Both the position numbers and the translations under genes were made by a program. From Sphingobacteriaceae bacterium DW12 (GTDB lineage Bacteria; Bacteroidota; Bacteroidia; Sphingobacteriales; Sphingobacteriaceae), in assembly GCA_000783305.1 (NCBI GenBank), contig JROE01000006.1, positions 62,001-126,000 of the forward strand: a stretch of DNA of 64,000 nucleotides, written 5' to 3'. The notes beneath the pieces are model-generated. The model saw only the letters and a program-made list of their open reading frames with translations, ran no database searches and was not told the origin of the DNA. Position 1 is the first letter of the stretch, and each line of letters opens with the position of its first letter. This document shows, piece by piece, positions 1 through 9,188 of this stretch.

Positions 1-1
1 C

Positions 2-502
2 ACCCATCTACCACACGGCATCGTATCCAATAGCGCCATTAGAAGTATCAAAGTGATGTACCCCACTGGTCCTAAAGATGCCGAAGCATTGATTATTGAC
101 CCTATCTCAAAAAAGCTAATCATATTTTCAAAACGAGAACTTCGGTCAGGAATCTATATCACCGACTTCTTTCAGGCGTTGGAAAATCAGCAGGCGATCT
201 TGACAAAAGCAGGTGAATTAGGATTCAACTTTGTGACTGCGGCCGATGTTAGTGCGGATGGACAGCAGATGATCGTCAAAAATCTGTTGAACATATATTG
301 TTGGCGGATTGACAGCAAGCGAGGATGGACTTTAACTATGCAACGACCGTATATTAAGCTACCCTATGATGCGGAAGCTCAGGGCGAAGCTATATGCTTT
401 AGTATAGATGTACAAAGTTTTTACACCTTGAGTGAAAGACCTTTTGGGCTAAGTTCTTATCTTTATCGCTATAATCTTAAATACTATGATCAAACCAATT
501 AA
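2..502 (+). CDS. C-terminal part of a propeller-like protein (cut by left edge)
   Basis: The reading frame is open from the first complete codon, so the true start lies outside the window; the Met at 53 is probably internal. About 166 residues are visible. The text carries repeated blade-like phrases such as DAEALIIDP, VSADGQQMIV and GEAICFSID followed by FYTLSE. These resemble secreted beta-propeller proteins of the esterase-like phytase or PE-PGRS-like kind common in Bacteroidota. No catalytic residues can be assigned. The stop overlaps the start of the next gene by 17 bases, which suggests co-transcription. The family call is by resemblance only. Confidence 0.6.
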   Translation, partial: THLPHGIVSNSAIRSIKVMYPTGPKDAEALIIDPISKKLIIFSKRELRSGIYITDFFQALENQQAILTKAGELGFNFVTAADVSADGQQMIVKNLLNIYCWRIDSKRGWTLTMQRPYIKLPYDAEAQGEAICFSIDVQSFYTLSERPFGLSSYLYRYNLKYYDQTN

Positions 503-1310
503 TCGACTTTTCTTAACTGTATTATTTTCATGGGGCACAATAGCCGCTTTTGCTGCGCAAGTAGACACGTTGAGTGTTTGGAGTCCAAAGATGAAGAAAG
601 AAATCAAAACAGTGGTAATCTTGCCAGACAATCACAGCAAGCTACAGGCAATGCCAGCGCTCTATTTGTTGCATGGATATTCTGGGAATTATGGCGACTG
701 GGTCAACAAAGTACCCCATCTCAAAGAGCTGGTTGACCGATATCAATATATGGTTGTATGTCCAGATGGTGGATTTGATAGTTGGTATTGGGATAGTGAA
801 AATGAACCTGCTTATCAGTATGAGACCTTTGTTTCCCAAGAGTTGGTAAAAGAAATCGATCAAAAATACAACACTATTAAAGGCCGAGAGGGGAGAGGTA
901 TTACAGGATTGAGCATGGGTGGACACGGGGCCTTATCATTGGCGTTTAAGCATCAAGATGTATATGGTGCCGCTGGGAGCACCTCCGGTGGGGTAGATAT
1001 TCTTCCATTTCCTAATAATTGGAGTATTACCAAACGAATTGGAAGTCGCTCTGCAGATCCAGAAGCTTGGAGAAAGCGGTCCGTGATAGAAATGACTCAT
1101 CTCCTTATTCCTGGAAATCTCAAACTCTTCATCGACTGTGGATATGATGATTTTTTCTATCCCGTAAATATCAAACTACATGAAAAATTGCAGTACTTGA
1201 ATATCGATCACCATTTTTTGACTTTTCCAGGTAAGCATGATTGGAATTATTGGGGACAATCGATAGATTTTCAAATGGCATTTTTTAATCAATTTTTTGG
1301 GAAAAAGTAG
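486..1310 (+). CDS. secreted esterase, alpha/beta hydrolase of the FrmB/esterase D type
   Basis: A 274-residue putative esterase with an N-terminal signal peptide (hydrophobic to about residue 23, cleavage near AFAAQ). The oxyanion-side motif LLHGYSGN is at about 61-68. The nucleophile elbow GLSMGG places Ser143 as catalytic serine, Asp221 or Asp222 (CGYDDFF) is the likely acid and His251 (PGKHDW) completes the triad. Length and motif order fit the FrmB/tributyrin-esterase family that hydrolyses small acyl esters; the substrate is unknown. The start overlaps the preceding stop by 17 bases, so the two are probably translated from one message. A strong hairpin follows about 100 bases downstream. 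Confidence 0.85.
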   Translation: MIKPINRLFLTVLFSWGTIAAFAAQVDTLSVWSPKMKKEIKTVVILPDNHSKLQAMPALYLLHGYSGNYGDWVNKVPHLKELVDRYQYMVVCPDGGFDSWYWDSENEPAYQYETFVSQELVKEIDQKYNTIKGREGRGITGLSMGGHGALSLAFKHQDVYGAAGSTSGGVDILPFPNNWSITKRIGSRSADPEAWRKRSVIEMTHLLIPGNLKLFIDCGYDDFFYPVNIKLHEKLQYLNIDHHFLTFPGKHDWNYWGQSIDFQMAFFNQFFGKK

Positions 1311-1408
1311 TTAATCTGTCTTTTTTGAATAAATTATTTGCTTTACTGAATAATAATGGTGAAATTAGCTTTTGCAGAACCATACTAATTACATTATAAA
1401 CTTAAAGC

Positions 1409-1445
1409 AAAACCGCCCTCGTGTAGTCGAGAGCGGTTTTTTTTA
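1409..1445 (+). terminator. intrinsic terminator after the esterase gene
   Basis: A 12-base stem reading AAACCGCCCTCG is paired with CGAGAGCGGTTT (one central mismatch) around a TGTAGT loop, followed by a run of T. It ends the esterase transcription unit before the TonB receptor gene. Confidence 0.8.
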
Positions 1446-1569
1446 TAATGTTGTATCCCATAGTTGAGATACCCTCATTTATCTAAAGAAATCAATATGT
1501 TAAATTAACCATTAAGCCACCTCATCTCCTTTTTTTATTCTATTTTTATCGGCTGTTAAATAAAGCAAT

Positions 1570-3894
1570 ATGGTTATTAGACCTTTACTACTATTACTAC
1601 TTTTGTCTATTCTTAATGTATGTACCGCACAGACCAACTACACGGTAAGTGGATACGTCAGAGATGGTGCTACCGGAGAAACATTAATCGGCGCTATCAT
1701 TCAAGGAGAAGATCCAACCCAACTCACCCGCACTAATAATTATGGATACTACTCATTGACTTTGCCGTCTGGCACACATAAGTTGACGTATCGTTATGTC
1801 GGCTATACGAGCAATTACATCAATTTGACTATTGTCGATAATGTAAAACAAAATGTGGAGCTTATCTCCGATCAAAACCAATTGGAGGAAGTGGTCGTAT
1901 CCTCGCAAAAGAAAAGCAATAATGTGAAGAGCGCCCAAATGGGAAGTTTTAAATTCAACGCATCTGAGGTGAAAAATATCCCTGTAGTATTTGGTGAACG
2001 TGATATCCTTAAGACAATCCAATTGCTACCCGGAATTGCAACAGGAGGTGAGGGAAGTTCTAATTTTTATGTTAGAGGTGGTGGCGGCGATCAAAATCTG
2101 ATTCTCCTCGATGAAGCAACCGTATACAATTCATCTCATTTACTGGGTTTTTTCTCGACATTCAATTCTGATGCCATCAAAGATGTCGAGCTTTACAAGG
2201 GAGGGATACCCGCTCAATACGGTGGGAGGATATCGTCAGTGATGGATATCAGTATGCTGGATGGAAATAGTAAAGAATTTGGAGTAGAAGGAGGAATAGG
2301 TCTTATTGCTTCACGACTAAAGGTGGAGGGACCACTCGTCAAAGACAAGGGCTCATTCATGATTAGTGGCCGACGTACTTATGCCGACCTCTTCCTTAAA
2401 TTGTCAAAAGATGAAGATGCGAAGAAGAGTAAACTCTACTTTTATGATTTAAATGCTAAGGCTAATTATAAGTTGGATGATAGGAATACGATTTATCTCT
2501 CTGGATATTTTGGAAAGGATGATTTGGGGTACTCCGACAAGTTTAGCTTTGATTGGGGCAATGCAACTGCGACCATGCGCTGGAATCACGTCGTCAACGA
2601 CAAGCTCTTTAGCAACACCTCGTTGATTTACAGTAATTTCAATTACAATGTCAACGTCAATGACGATAGTTTTGATTTTAAGATTGCTTCTAAAATTAAC
2701 AATTGGAATCTGAAGCAAGATTTTCAATATTTTGCCAATAATAATAATACGTTGAAATTCGGCGTGCACCTGTTGCATCAGAAGATTTCTCCAGCCAGTT
2801 TAAATGCTAGCGGCAATTCTGAAGTTAACTCCATCATTATGGAAGCTAGAAAAGGGCTGGATGTTGCTGCATATTTTACCCATGAATGGAAGCCGTCTGA
2901 TAGGCTCTCTGTGTTGTACGGTGTGAGGTTGTCGGAATTCCTTGTATTGGGACCTGGTACATTCTATGATTACGATGCGGATGGCGAGCCAATCAATACC
3001 AAAGTATATGGCGATAATAAAGTTATCAAACAGTATCTTAATATTGAACCCAGATTGTCGATGGCTTACTTACTTGATGACAAACAGAGTGTAAAGCTTT
3101 CCTACAATCGAATCGCGCAGAATCTACACCAACTGACCAATACGACTTCTAGTCTGCCTACCGATCAATATGTCATGAGTAGTGAGCATATCAAGCCCCA
3201 GTTTGCCAATCAAGTTGCGCTAGGATTTTTTAGAAACTTTAGGGATAATATGTACGAGTTCTCGGTAGAATCCTATTATAAACAAATGGGTAACCAGATT
3301 GATTTTAGAAATGGAGCAGATTTACAGGCAAACGAATTCTTGGAAGGAGAATTATTGTATGGCAAAGGTCGGGCATATGGGGTTGAATGGTTCATAAAGA
3401 AAAGAGAGGGCCGATTGAACGGTTGGATTAGCTATACCTTAGCCAAGAGCGAGCGTCAATTTGATTTGATTAATAATGGAGATTGGTTTAATGCCAGACA
3501 AGATCGTACACACGATATTTCGGTCGTTGGTATTTATCAATTGAGTAAAAAATGGACGTTGGGAGCTACCTTTGTATATAACACCGGAAATGCGATTACC
3601 TTCCCGAGTGGGAAATATGAAGTAGATGGGCGTACCATGTTCTATTATACGGAGCGGAATGGTTATCGTATGCCTGACTACCATCGGTTGGATGTATCCG
3701 CGACATATGCGAAGAAAAGACCGAATAAAAAATCTCATTCCAGTTGGTCGTTCGGCCTATATAATGCCTACAACAGAAAAAACGCATACATTATTGATTT
3801 TAGGGAGAGTGAAACCAATGCCAATGTGACTGAAGCATATCGCATTGCACTTTTCGGAATTATCCCATCCATTACTTGGGATTTTAAATTTTAA
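1570..3894 (+). CDS. TonB-dependent outer-membrane receptor with N-terminal carboxypeptidase-regulatory-like domain
   Basis: A 774-residue outer-membrane receptor. The signal peptide ends near CTAQT (residue 21), then comes a carboxypeptidase-D regulatory-like fold (about 24-105, with GATGETLIGA and YRYVGYTS). The plug follows (about 125-235, with the conserved LPGIATGGEG and FYVRGGGGDQN), then a beta-barrel ending in an aromatic-rich terminus (WDFKF). This is the compact receptor class that in Bacteroidota sits beside a DUF4249 lipoprotein, exactly as here, and it differs from the SusC class of about 1,000 residues. TonB-driven uptake is established for the fold; the ligand is unknown. A perfect inverted repeat separates it from the next gene. 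Confidence 0.92.
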   Translation: MVIRPLLLLLLLSILNVCTAQTNYTVSGYVRDGATGETLIGAIIQGEDPTQLTRTNNYGYYSLTLPSGTHKLTYRYVGYTSNYINLTIVDNVKQNVELISDQNQLEEVVVSSQKKSNNVKSAQMGSFKFNASEVKNIPVVFGERDILKTIQLLPGIATGGEGSSNFYVRGGGGDQNLILLDEATVYNSSHLLGFFSTFNSDAIKDVELYKGGIPAQYGGRISSVMDISMLDGNSKEFGVEGGIGLIASRLKVEGPLVKDKGSFMISGRRTYADLFLKLSKDEDAKKSKLYFYDLNAKANYKLDDRNTIYLSGYFGKDDLGYSDKFSFDWGNATATMRWNHVVNDKLFSNTSLIYSNFNYNVNVNDDSFDFKIASKINNWNLKQDFQYFANNNNTLKFGVHLLHQKISPASLNASGNSEVNSIIMEARKGLDVAAYFTHEWKPSDRLSVLYGVRLSEFLVLGPGTFYDYDADGEPINTKVYGDNKVIKQYLNIEPRLSMAYLLDDKQSVKLSYNRIAQNLHQLTNTTSSLPTDQYVMSSEHIKPQFANQVALGFFRNFRDNMYEFSVESYYKQMGNQIDFRNGADLQANEFLEGELLYGKGRAYGVEWFIKKREGRLNGWISYTLAKSERQFDLINNGDWFNARQDRTHDISVVGIYQLSKKWTLGATFVYNTGNAITFPSGKYEVDGRTMFYYTERNGYRMPDYHRLDVSATYAKKRPNKKSHSSWSFGLYNAYNRKNAYIIDFRESETNANVTEAYRIALFGIIPSITWDFKF

Positions 3895-3939
3895 TATGAA
3901 CAATTATCCTGTGTCAAACAGGGGGTGAATAGAGAAATG

Positions 3940-3989
3940 GATGAAACTATCACGACCGCGAGAGAGAAGAAAGATTTGATAGTTTCATC
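3940..3989 (+). promoter_or_regulatory. 13-bp perfect inverted repeat between receptor and DUF4249 gene
   Basis: GATGAAACTATCA at 3940-3952 is repeated as its exact reverse complement at 3977-3989 with 24 bases between. No T-run follows, so it is not a classic terminator. It could be an RNA stem that sets the expression ratio of the two genes or protects an mRNA end. Confidence 0.45.
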
Positions 3990-4009
3990 ACCATCAAAAA
4001 AATATACAG

Positions 4010-4789
4010 ATGAAAGCAATACCCTATATCTTAACCGTTTTTACGATCCTATGTTGGTCATGTGAAGACAAAATCGATATTAATCTCAATGATGCCGACC
4101 CCAAATTAGTGATTGTCGGCGATTTAACCAATCTTTCGGATAAGCAGCAGATTCGGGTCAGCAGGACTGTCGCTTTTAACGAAACGGTAAACAGCCTACC
4201 TGTCAACGATGCAAAGGTAGAAGTTTCCGAAGTCGGCGGACGAGTGTTTGTATTTCAAAGCGCTGGGCAGAACGGAATATATTCGTTTTCGGGGATGCCT
4301 TTGCGTGAAGGCAAGACCTATCGTTTGAGCGTTCAAGTAGGAGACGATTTATATGAAAGCGAATCTACTGTCCCCAAATACGTACAAGTAGAGCAGTTTG
4401 GTATTAAGGAAGAGACCATTTTTGGCGAAACCTATAAAATGATTACGTTTGGGTTTAACGATCCAGCTAATCTTGCCAATTATTACCGATATCTAATCTC
4501 GGTCAATAGTGGACCATTGGAGTTCAGTACTGTGTTAAGTGACAAATTTAATGATGGACTAAGTGTCACCCATGATATAGCCAACGAAGATAATGATCTA
4601 AAAAGTGGAGACGAGATTGTAATACGTAGGCAGTGTGTGGATAGAGGGGTATATCGCTATTGGAATGAGTTTCAGTCGACAAATCCGGGTTCCGCTTCTC
4701 CCGCCAACCCTACTTCTAATATTAGCAATGGAGCACTAGGCTATTTCAGTGCGAGCAGTGCCCAAGAATACAAGACCTTGATGGAATGA
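4010..4789 (+). CDS. DUF4249 family lipoprotein
   Basis: A 259-residue protein with a lipoprotein signal (hydrophobic segment followed by CWSCEDK, lipid Cys near residue 18). The features are typical of DUF4249: the opening INLNDADPKLVIVGDLTN, a GIYSF-type strand, and a repeat of short beta segments (YRLSVQVGDDLYESESTVP). DUF4249 proteins are usually encoded directly after a TonB receptor of the preceding type and are thought to be its surface or periplasmic partner; their biochemical role is not known. The gene lies 115 bases after the receptor and converges with the deacetylase gene with only three bases between stops. Confidence 0.85.
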   Translation: MKAIPYILTVFTILCWSCEDKIDINLNDADPKLVIVGDLTNLSDKQQIRVSRTVAFNETVNSLPVNDAKVEVSEVGGRVFVFQSAGQNGIYSFSGMPLREGKTYRLSVQVGDDLYESESTVPKYVQVEQFGIKEETIFGETYKMITFGFNDPANLANYYRYLISVNSGPLEFSTVLSDKFNDGLSVTHDIANEDNDLKSGDEIVIRRQCVDRGVYRYWNEFQSTNPGSASPANPTSNISNGALGYFSASSAQEYKTLME

Positions 4790-4792
4790 AAT

Positions 4793-5401
4793 TTATAGGA
4801 TGCCAAATTCAAATCCCTTATTAAGGAAATGGACAATAGCCCTAGGTAGCGCGTACTCCACCCTAGGGACAGCTTTTATGTTGTCATGAAAGACGATGAT
4901 AGATCCATTCTGAGAATGTTTTAACACATTCTGTAGGCATTTTTGTGGAGATAGTTGAAGGTCAAAATCACCTGATAATACGTCCCACATGATGACCTTA
5001 TAATGCTGGAGCTGGCGGAGCTGGCTTCTTTTAGGACGTCCATAAGGTGGTCTGAACAGGGATGTCTGTGTCAGCTGTTGACATCGCTCAATATTGTCGA
5101 TATAGATTTCGTCAGGCGTATTCCAGCCTTTCAGATGATTATAGGTGTGATTGCCGACTTGATGTCCCTCTTCAAGGATTCGTTGGAAGATATCCGGGTA
5201 CTTTTGCACGTTCTCACCTACACAGAAAAAAGTTCCCTTCACGTTGAATTCTTTTAAGGTGTCTAATATGAAGGGAGTTATCTCGGGGATAGGCCCATCA
5301 TCAAAAGTGAGGTATAATTTTTTTTCATTTCTGGATTGATTCCACAGAACATCGTTGGGATAATACCATTTGAGAAAAAAGGGTGCTTTGACTAAATACA
5401 T
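4793..5401 (-). CDS. polysaccharide deacetylase (NodB homology domain)
   Basis: A 202-residue protein from the Met in MYLVKAPFF. A longer frame exists, but it would overlap the start of the TolC gene and adds an unusual N-terminus. NodB-type motifs are complete: TFDDGP (Asp34, Asp35), the zinc-binding HTYNH (His85, His89), RPPYG (117-121), and IIVFHD near 170. The family removes N- or O-acetyl groups from peptidoglycan, chitin or other polysaccharides with a divalent metal. There is no clear signal peptide, so its location is uncertain. It converges with the DUF4249 gene and is divergent from the TolC gene. Confidence 0.85.
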   Translation of the reverse strand: MYLVKAPFFLKWYYPNDVLWNQSRNEKKLYLTFDDGPIPEITPFILDTLKEFNVKGTFFCVGENVQKYPDIFQRILEEGHQVGNHTYNHLKGWNTPDEIYIDNIERCQQLTQTSLFRPPYGRPKRSQLRQLQHYKVIMWDVLSGDFDLQLSPQKCLQNVLKHSQNGSIIVFHDNIKAVPRVEYALPRAIVHFLNKGFEFGIL

Positions 5402-5459
5402 CTTGCGAAATTGAAATAAATATACCAAATTTATAAAATCATTACATTTTAAGAGAAGG

Positions 5460-6809
5460 ATGGCTAGAAAATTGACCAAATACCTGCTTTTTGGAGGATG
5501 CCTTTCATTAGCGACATTAAGTCATGCCCAACGTAGTATTACTGTTCAGGATGCCATACAGGCTACTTTAGAACGTAATCTGGAAATCAAAGAAGCAGAG
5601 TATAGGCGACAATTGACAGAACAAGATGTGTATCAATCCCAAGCAGAAAGATACCCTAGTCTAAGTTTTGGCGCAAGTGAGAATAGTAATTATGGCTTTG
5701 GGTTCGATCAGGTATCTGGTCAAGTCGTACGAGGCAAGTGGAATCACTCAGCCAATGGACAACTTTCATCATCTTTTGTGTTATTTCAGGGATTTCAGCT
5801 AGTCAATCAGATTAAGGCTAACAAATTGCAATTGCTAGTAGATGCAACCGCCATAGAAAAAGCAAAGAACGATTTAATTCTCTCCGTACTCACCAATTAT
5901 TTGCAAGCCATCACCAATAATGAGTTGTATGAGGCTAGTAAGCAGCAATTGCAATTGTCCAGGGAACAATTTCGAACAGATTCTATTCAATTTGAAGTCG
6001 GCAATAAGACCTTGGCAGATTTATCCCAGGCTAAAAATCAAATTGCTACAGACGAATTAAATATGTTGAATTCAAACAATGCTTATGAGCTTTCTTTATT
6101 AGAGTTAAAGCAGCTAATGGAGTTCCCCGGTGATACCGTTATCACCTTAGTAAAACCGGATATTTCAAATTTGACATCTAATGCCGCTCATATTACAGCG
6201 AGGGAAGTTTTTGAAAGAGCTTTATCCGTACAGCCCGATATTAAACAAGCGAAAGTTGGCATTGAGTTGGCGGAAAAAAATATAGAAATAGCTAAAGGCT
6301 CTTATTTTCCAAAAGTATCCTTGTCTGCTGGGTATGGAACCAATTATTCTTCAAATTCTGTTGAATTTGGAACAAATACAATCATGCCCTTTGGAAATCA
6401 ACTTGATCAAAATAAATCTTTTTCTGCTGGAGTGAACCTATCAGTGCCGATTTTCAATAATAGAAGAAACAAGACTGCCGTCAGCAAGGCAAAAATCAGC
6501 TATTTGCAGTCAGTAAACCAAGAAAATCTCACAAAACGTAATCTGAATAAGACCATCAATCAAGCAGTATTGGATTTGAAGGCAGCGAAACAGCAGTATG
6601 TGGCTTCGGAGACAGCTTTTAAGACAGCCAAGGAAGCCTATGAGGTTATCAAAGAACGTTATGATGTCGGCATGGCCAATGCTATGGAACTATCGACCGC
6701 TCAAACCAAGATGAATAAAGCCGAATTTGATATGATTCAGGCTCGGTACACGTCTGTATTTAGAGAGAAAGTGATTGATTACTACATTGGTGATACCATA
6801 AAATTTTAA
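5460..6809 (+). CDS. TolC family outer-membrane efflux protein
   Basis: A 449-residue protein with a signal peptide (cleavage near SHAQR, residue 24) and two long alpha-helical coiled-coil halves typical of the outer-membrane efflux family (for example residues 55-215 and 255-430). Family members form a trimeric outer-membrane and periplasmic duct for substrates delivered by an inner-membrane pump. The periplasmic adaptor gene begins 26 bases downstream. No pump gene follows inside this window. Confidence 0.92.
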   Translation: MARKLTKYLLFGGCLSLATLSHAQRSITVQDAIQATLERNLEIKEAEYRRQLTEQDVYQSQAERYPSLSFGASENSNYGFGFDQVSGQVVRGKWNHSANGQLSSSFVLFQGFQLVNQIKANKLQLLVDATAIEKAKNDLILSVLTNYLQAITNNELYEASKQQLQLSREQFRTDSIQFEVGNKTLADLSQAKNQIATDELNMLNSNNAYELSLLELKQLMEFPGDTVITLVKPDISNLTSNAAHITAREVFERALSVQPDIKQAKVGIELAEKNIEIAKGSYFPKVSLSAGYGTNYSSNSVEFGTNTIMPFGNQLDQNKSFSAGVNLSVPIFNNRRNKTAVSKAKISYLQSVNQENLTKRNLNKTINQAVLDLKAAKQQYVASETAFKTAKEAYEVIKERYDVGMANAMELSTAQTKMNKAEFDMIQARYTSVFREKVIDYYIGDTIKF

Positions 6810-6835
6810 TTCCAAAACTAATTAGTAGACTATAA

Positions 6836-8212
6836 ATGGCTAAGAAAAAAAACAAACTTCCTCTTTTTTTGGTAATATCAGCAATAGTTATTTTGATTGC
6901 ATTCGTTGCAGGAAATAAATTAGGCTGGTTTGGAGATGGAAATGTCACGAAAGTGGCTGTAGATAAAGTGCAGGAAAAGACAGTTCATGAACTTGTTTCG
7001 GCCAGTGGAAAGATTCAACCAGAATTTGAAGTGAAGCTTAGTTCCGAGGTTTCAGGAGAAATTATCGAATTAAATATCAAGGAAGGGGATGTGGTCAAGA
7101 AGGGGCAGATTCTTTGCCGTATCAAACCAGACATCCTTCAATCGGGATATGACCAGGCTATTGCATCTTTGAACATCCAGCGTGCCACATTAGCTTCATC
7201 AGAGCAACAATTGAAGCAGCAGGAGGCCAACTTTGTCAACACTGAAAATACCTACAAACGAAATCAAGAACTCTTTAAGAAAAGAGTTATCTCCGTCGCG
7301 GAAATGGATAAAGCGGAAGCTGATTATCGCAGTGCATTGGCATCCATCGCTGCACAGAGACAAAGTGTACGCGCTACCCGCTATGGGATAGATCAATCAC
7401 AAGCCTCGGTAAAGCAAGCTGGTGACAATTTAGCAAGGACCACTATATACGCGCCAGCAGATGGTGTGATATCATTGCTCTCTGTTGAGCTCGGCGAGAG
7501 AGTAGTAGGAACGGCCCAAATGGCAGGTACCGAAATTATGCGAATAGCCAACATGGCTTCTATGGAGGTAAATGTAGATGTCAATGAAAATGATATCAAT
7601 CGTGTGAAAGTAGCAGATGAAGCAGATATTGAAGTCGATGCTTTTCAGGGTAGAAAATTTAAAGGTGTCGTTACCGAAATTGCAAGTTCATCCAAAAATG
7701 CCGCTACGGCGACTGCTGCGACCTCTACTGCTGAACAGGTGACTAATTTCAACGTAAAAGTTAGGATAAATACGGAATCTTATGCGGATTTGTTGAACAA
7801 TGATGTGCCCAATCCTTCTCCATTTAGACCCGGACTTTCGGCAACGGTACAGATAAAAACGAAGACTGCGTCAGGATTAGTCGTGCCAATCCAGTCCGTG
7901 ACTATACGTACAGAAGCCACCCCAGCACAAGAAAAGAAAGAGGATACACCTGCCCCTAAAGAAGGTGAAGCTTCAAAAAAGGAAAGTACAGCAGTTGAAA
8001 ATGCAGGCGCTAAGGAATATGTATTCGTATTGAATGGTGCTCAAGTCGACATGGTTGAGGTCAAGACAGGTATTCAAGACGATAATAATATCTTAATATT
8101 ATCTGGACTTAAGAAGGGACAAGAAGTCGTGTCAAGACCATTTAATGCTATTTCAAAAACATTAAACGATAAAAGTAAAGTTGAAAAGGTAGACAAGGAT
8201 AAACTTAACTAA
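6836..8212 (+). CDS. periplasmic adaptor subunit of a tripartite efflux system (HlyD/MacA type)
   Basis: A 458-residue protein anchored by one N-terminal membrane segment (about residues 9-27 after a KKKNK start). A lipoyl-like half motif (EVSGEIIELNIKEGDVVKKG) at about 60-80 is followed by a long helical hairpin (about 100-200), the second lipoyl half with TTIYAPADGVI, then beta-barrel and membrane-proximal domains. A low-complexity stretch rich in Lys, Glu, Pro and Ala (about 355-385) interrupts the C-terminal domain. The architecture fits MacA-like adaptors that couple an ABC permease to TolC. The gene follows the TolC gene closely, but the next gene is unrelated, so the partner must be elsewhere. 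Confidence 0.9.
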   Translation: MAKKKNKLPLFLVISAIVILIAFVAGNKLGWFGDGNVTKVAVDKVQEKTVHELVSASGKIQPEFEVKLSSEVSGEIIELNIKEGDVVKKGQILCRIKPDILQSGYDQAIASLNIQRATLASSEQQLKQQEANFVNTENTYKRNQELFKKRVISVAEMDKAEADYRSALASIAAQRQSVRATRYGIDQSQASVKQAGDNLARTTIYAPADGVISLLSVELGERVVGTAQMAGTEIMRIANMASMEVNVDVNENDINRVKVADEADIEVDAFQGRKFKGVVTEIASSSKNAATATAATSTAEQVTNFNVKVRINTESYADLLNNDVPNPSPFRPGLSATVQIKTKTASGLVVPIQSVTIRTEATPAQEKKEDTPAPKEGEASKKESTAVENAGAKEYVFVLNGAQVDMVEVKTGIQDDNNILILSGLKKGQEVVSRPFNAISKTLNDKSKVEKVDKDKLN

Positions 8213-8267
8213 CCTTGATTGAAAAGCTTTTTCAGCATGTTAATATTCTATAATCCTATTGACCTGT

Positions 8268-9179
8268 ATGAAAAAGCTTTTTGATTTTTTTAATTTTAGC
8301 AGAGCCGAACGAAATGGGCTCTTTGTTCTTCTATCTTTAATCCTAATTACAACGCTGGTACGCCCCTTATTATCCTTCTATACTCCAAAAGAGCCTCAAG
8401 TCTTTGATTATAGTATTTTAAATGAAGGCTTAGCGACAGCATTCCAAACTGATACGAGTACTCCCCGCCGGTATGTCGTAGATGCTCCCCAAGCTAAAGC
8501 AATCACTTACTTTGAATTCGATCCCAATAATCTTTCCGCCACAGAATGGGCACAAATTGGATTTCGACCCCATCAGATCCGTATGATTCACAATTACCTG
8601 TCCAAGGGTGGAGAGTTTCGCAAAAAGGAAGATTTAAAGAAAATCTACGCCATATCGGCTACAGACTATGCACGTATAGCGCAGTACATCAAAATCTCTC
8701 CACCTACCAAGCAAGGGCAGGTCAACCCGCAATCCCGTTACACCACATTCTCAAGTCAGGAAGCTAAGGGAGCTGCCGCAAATATAAAAGTGGATATAAA
8801 TGATGCAGATACCACTGAATGGATGAAATTGCGAGGAATAGGAAGTGTATATGCCAATAGGATTGTTAAATTTCGTCAAGCGTTAGGTGGATTTTATCAT
8901 CGAGACCAGCTCATGGAAGTATATGGTATGGATAGCGAACGTTTTAGTATTATTCTTCCATATTTGGAAATTGGACAAGCCGAGGTTGTCAAGCTGCCGA
9001 TTAATACCGTATCGATAGATAGGCTGCGCGAGCATCCATATCTTAATAATAAACAGGCCATAGCGATCGTCAATAATAGAGAGCAACATGGTCCTTTTGA
9101 AAATGTAGCAGATTTAAAGCGTGTCCTTATTCTTGACGCAAATCTGTTATATAAACTTGAACCCTATTTGGAATTTTAA
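8268..9179 (+). CDS. membrane-anchored helix-hairpin-helix protein
   Basis: A 303-residue protein from the ATG giving MKKLFDFFNF; an upstream TTG is less likely. The basic N-terminus is followed by a membrane segment (about 15-32). At least two ComEA-like helix-hairpin-helix modules follow, the clearest reading INDADTTEWMKLRGIGSVYA and continuing to YGMDSERF; another lies near the C-terminus (INTVSIDRLREHPYLNNKQA). Such modules contact DNA backbones and occur in ComEA-type DNA-uptake proteins. A role in DNA binding at the envelope is plausible but not shown. The adenine phosphoribosyltransferase gene starts 9 bases downstream. Confidence 0.75.
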   Translation: MKKLFDFFNFSRAERNGLFVLLSLILITTLVRPLLSFYTPKEPQVFDYSILNEGLATAFQTDTSTPRRYVVDAPQAKAITYFEFDPNNLSATEWAQIGFRPHQIRMIHNYLSKGGEFRKKEDLKKIYAISATDYARIAQYIKISPPTKQGQVNPQSRYTTFSSQEAKGAAANIKVDINDADTTEWMKLRGIGSVYANRIVKFRQALGGFYHRDQLMEVYGMDSERFSIILPYLEIGQAEVVKLPINTVSIDRLREHPYLNNKQAIAIVNNREQHGPFENVADLKRVLILDANLLYKLEPYLEF

Positions 9180-9188
9180 TTATCGAAT

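Noticed and set aside
4793..5479. longer form of the polysaccharide deacetylase
   Set aside because: It would overlap the TolC start and add a hydrophobic leader encoded by the divergent promoter region.
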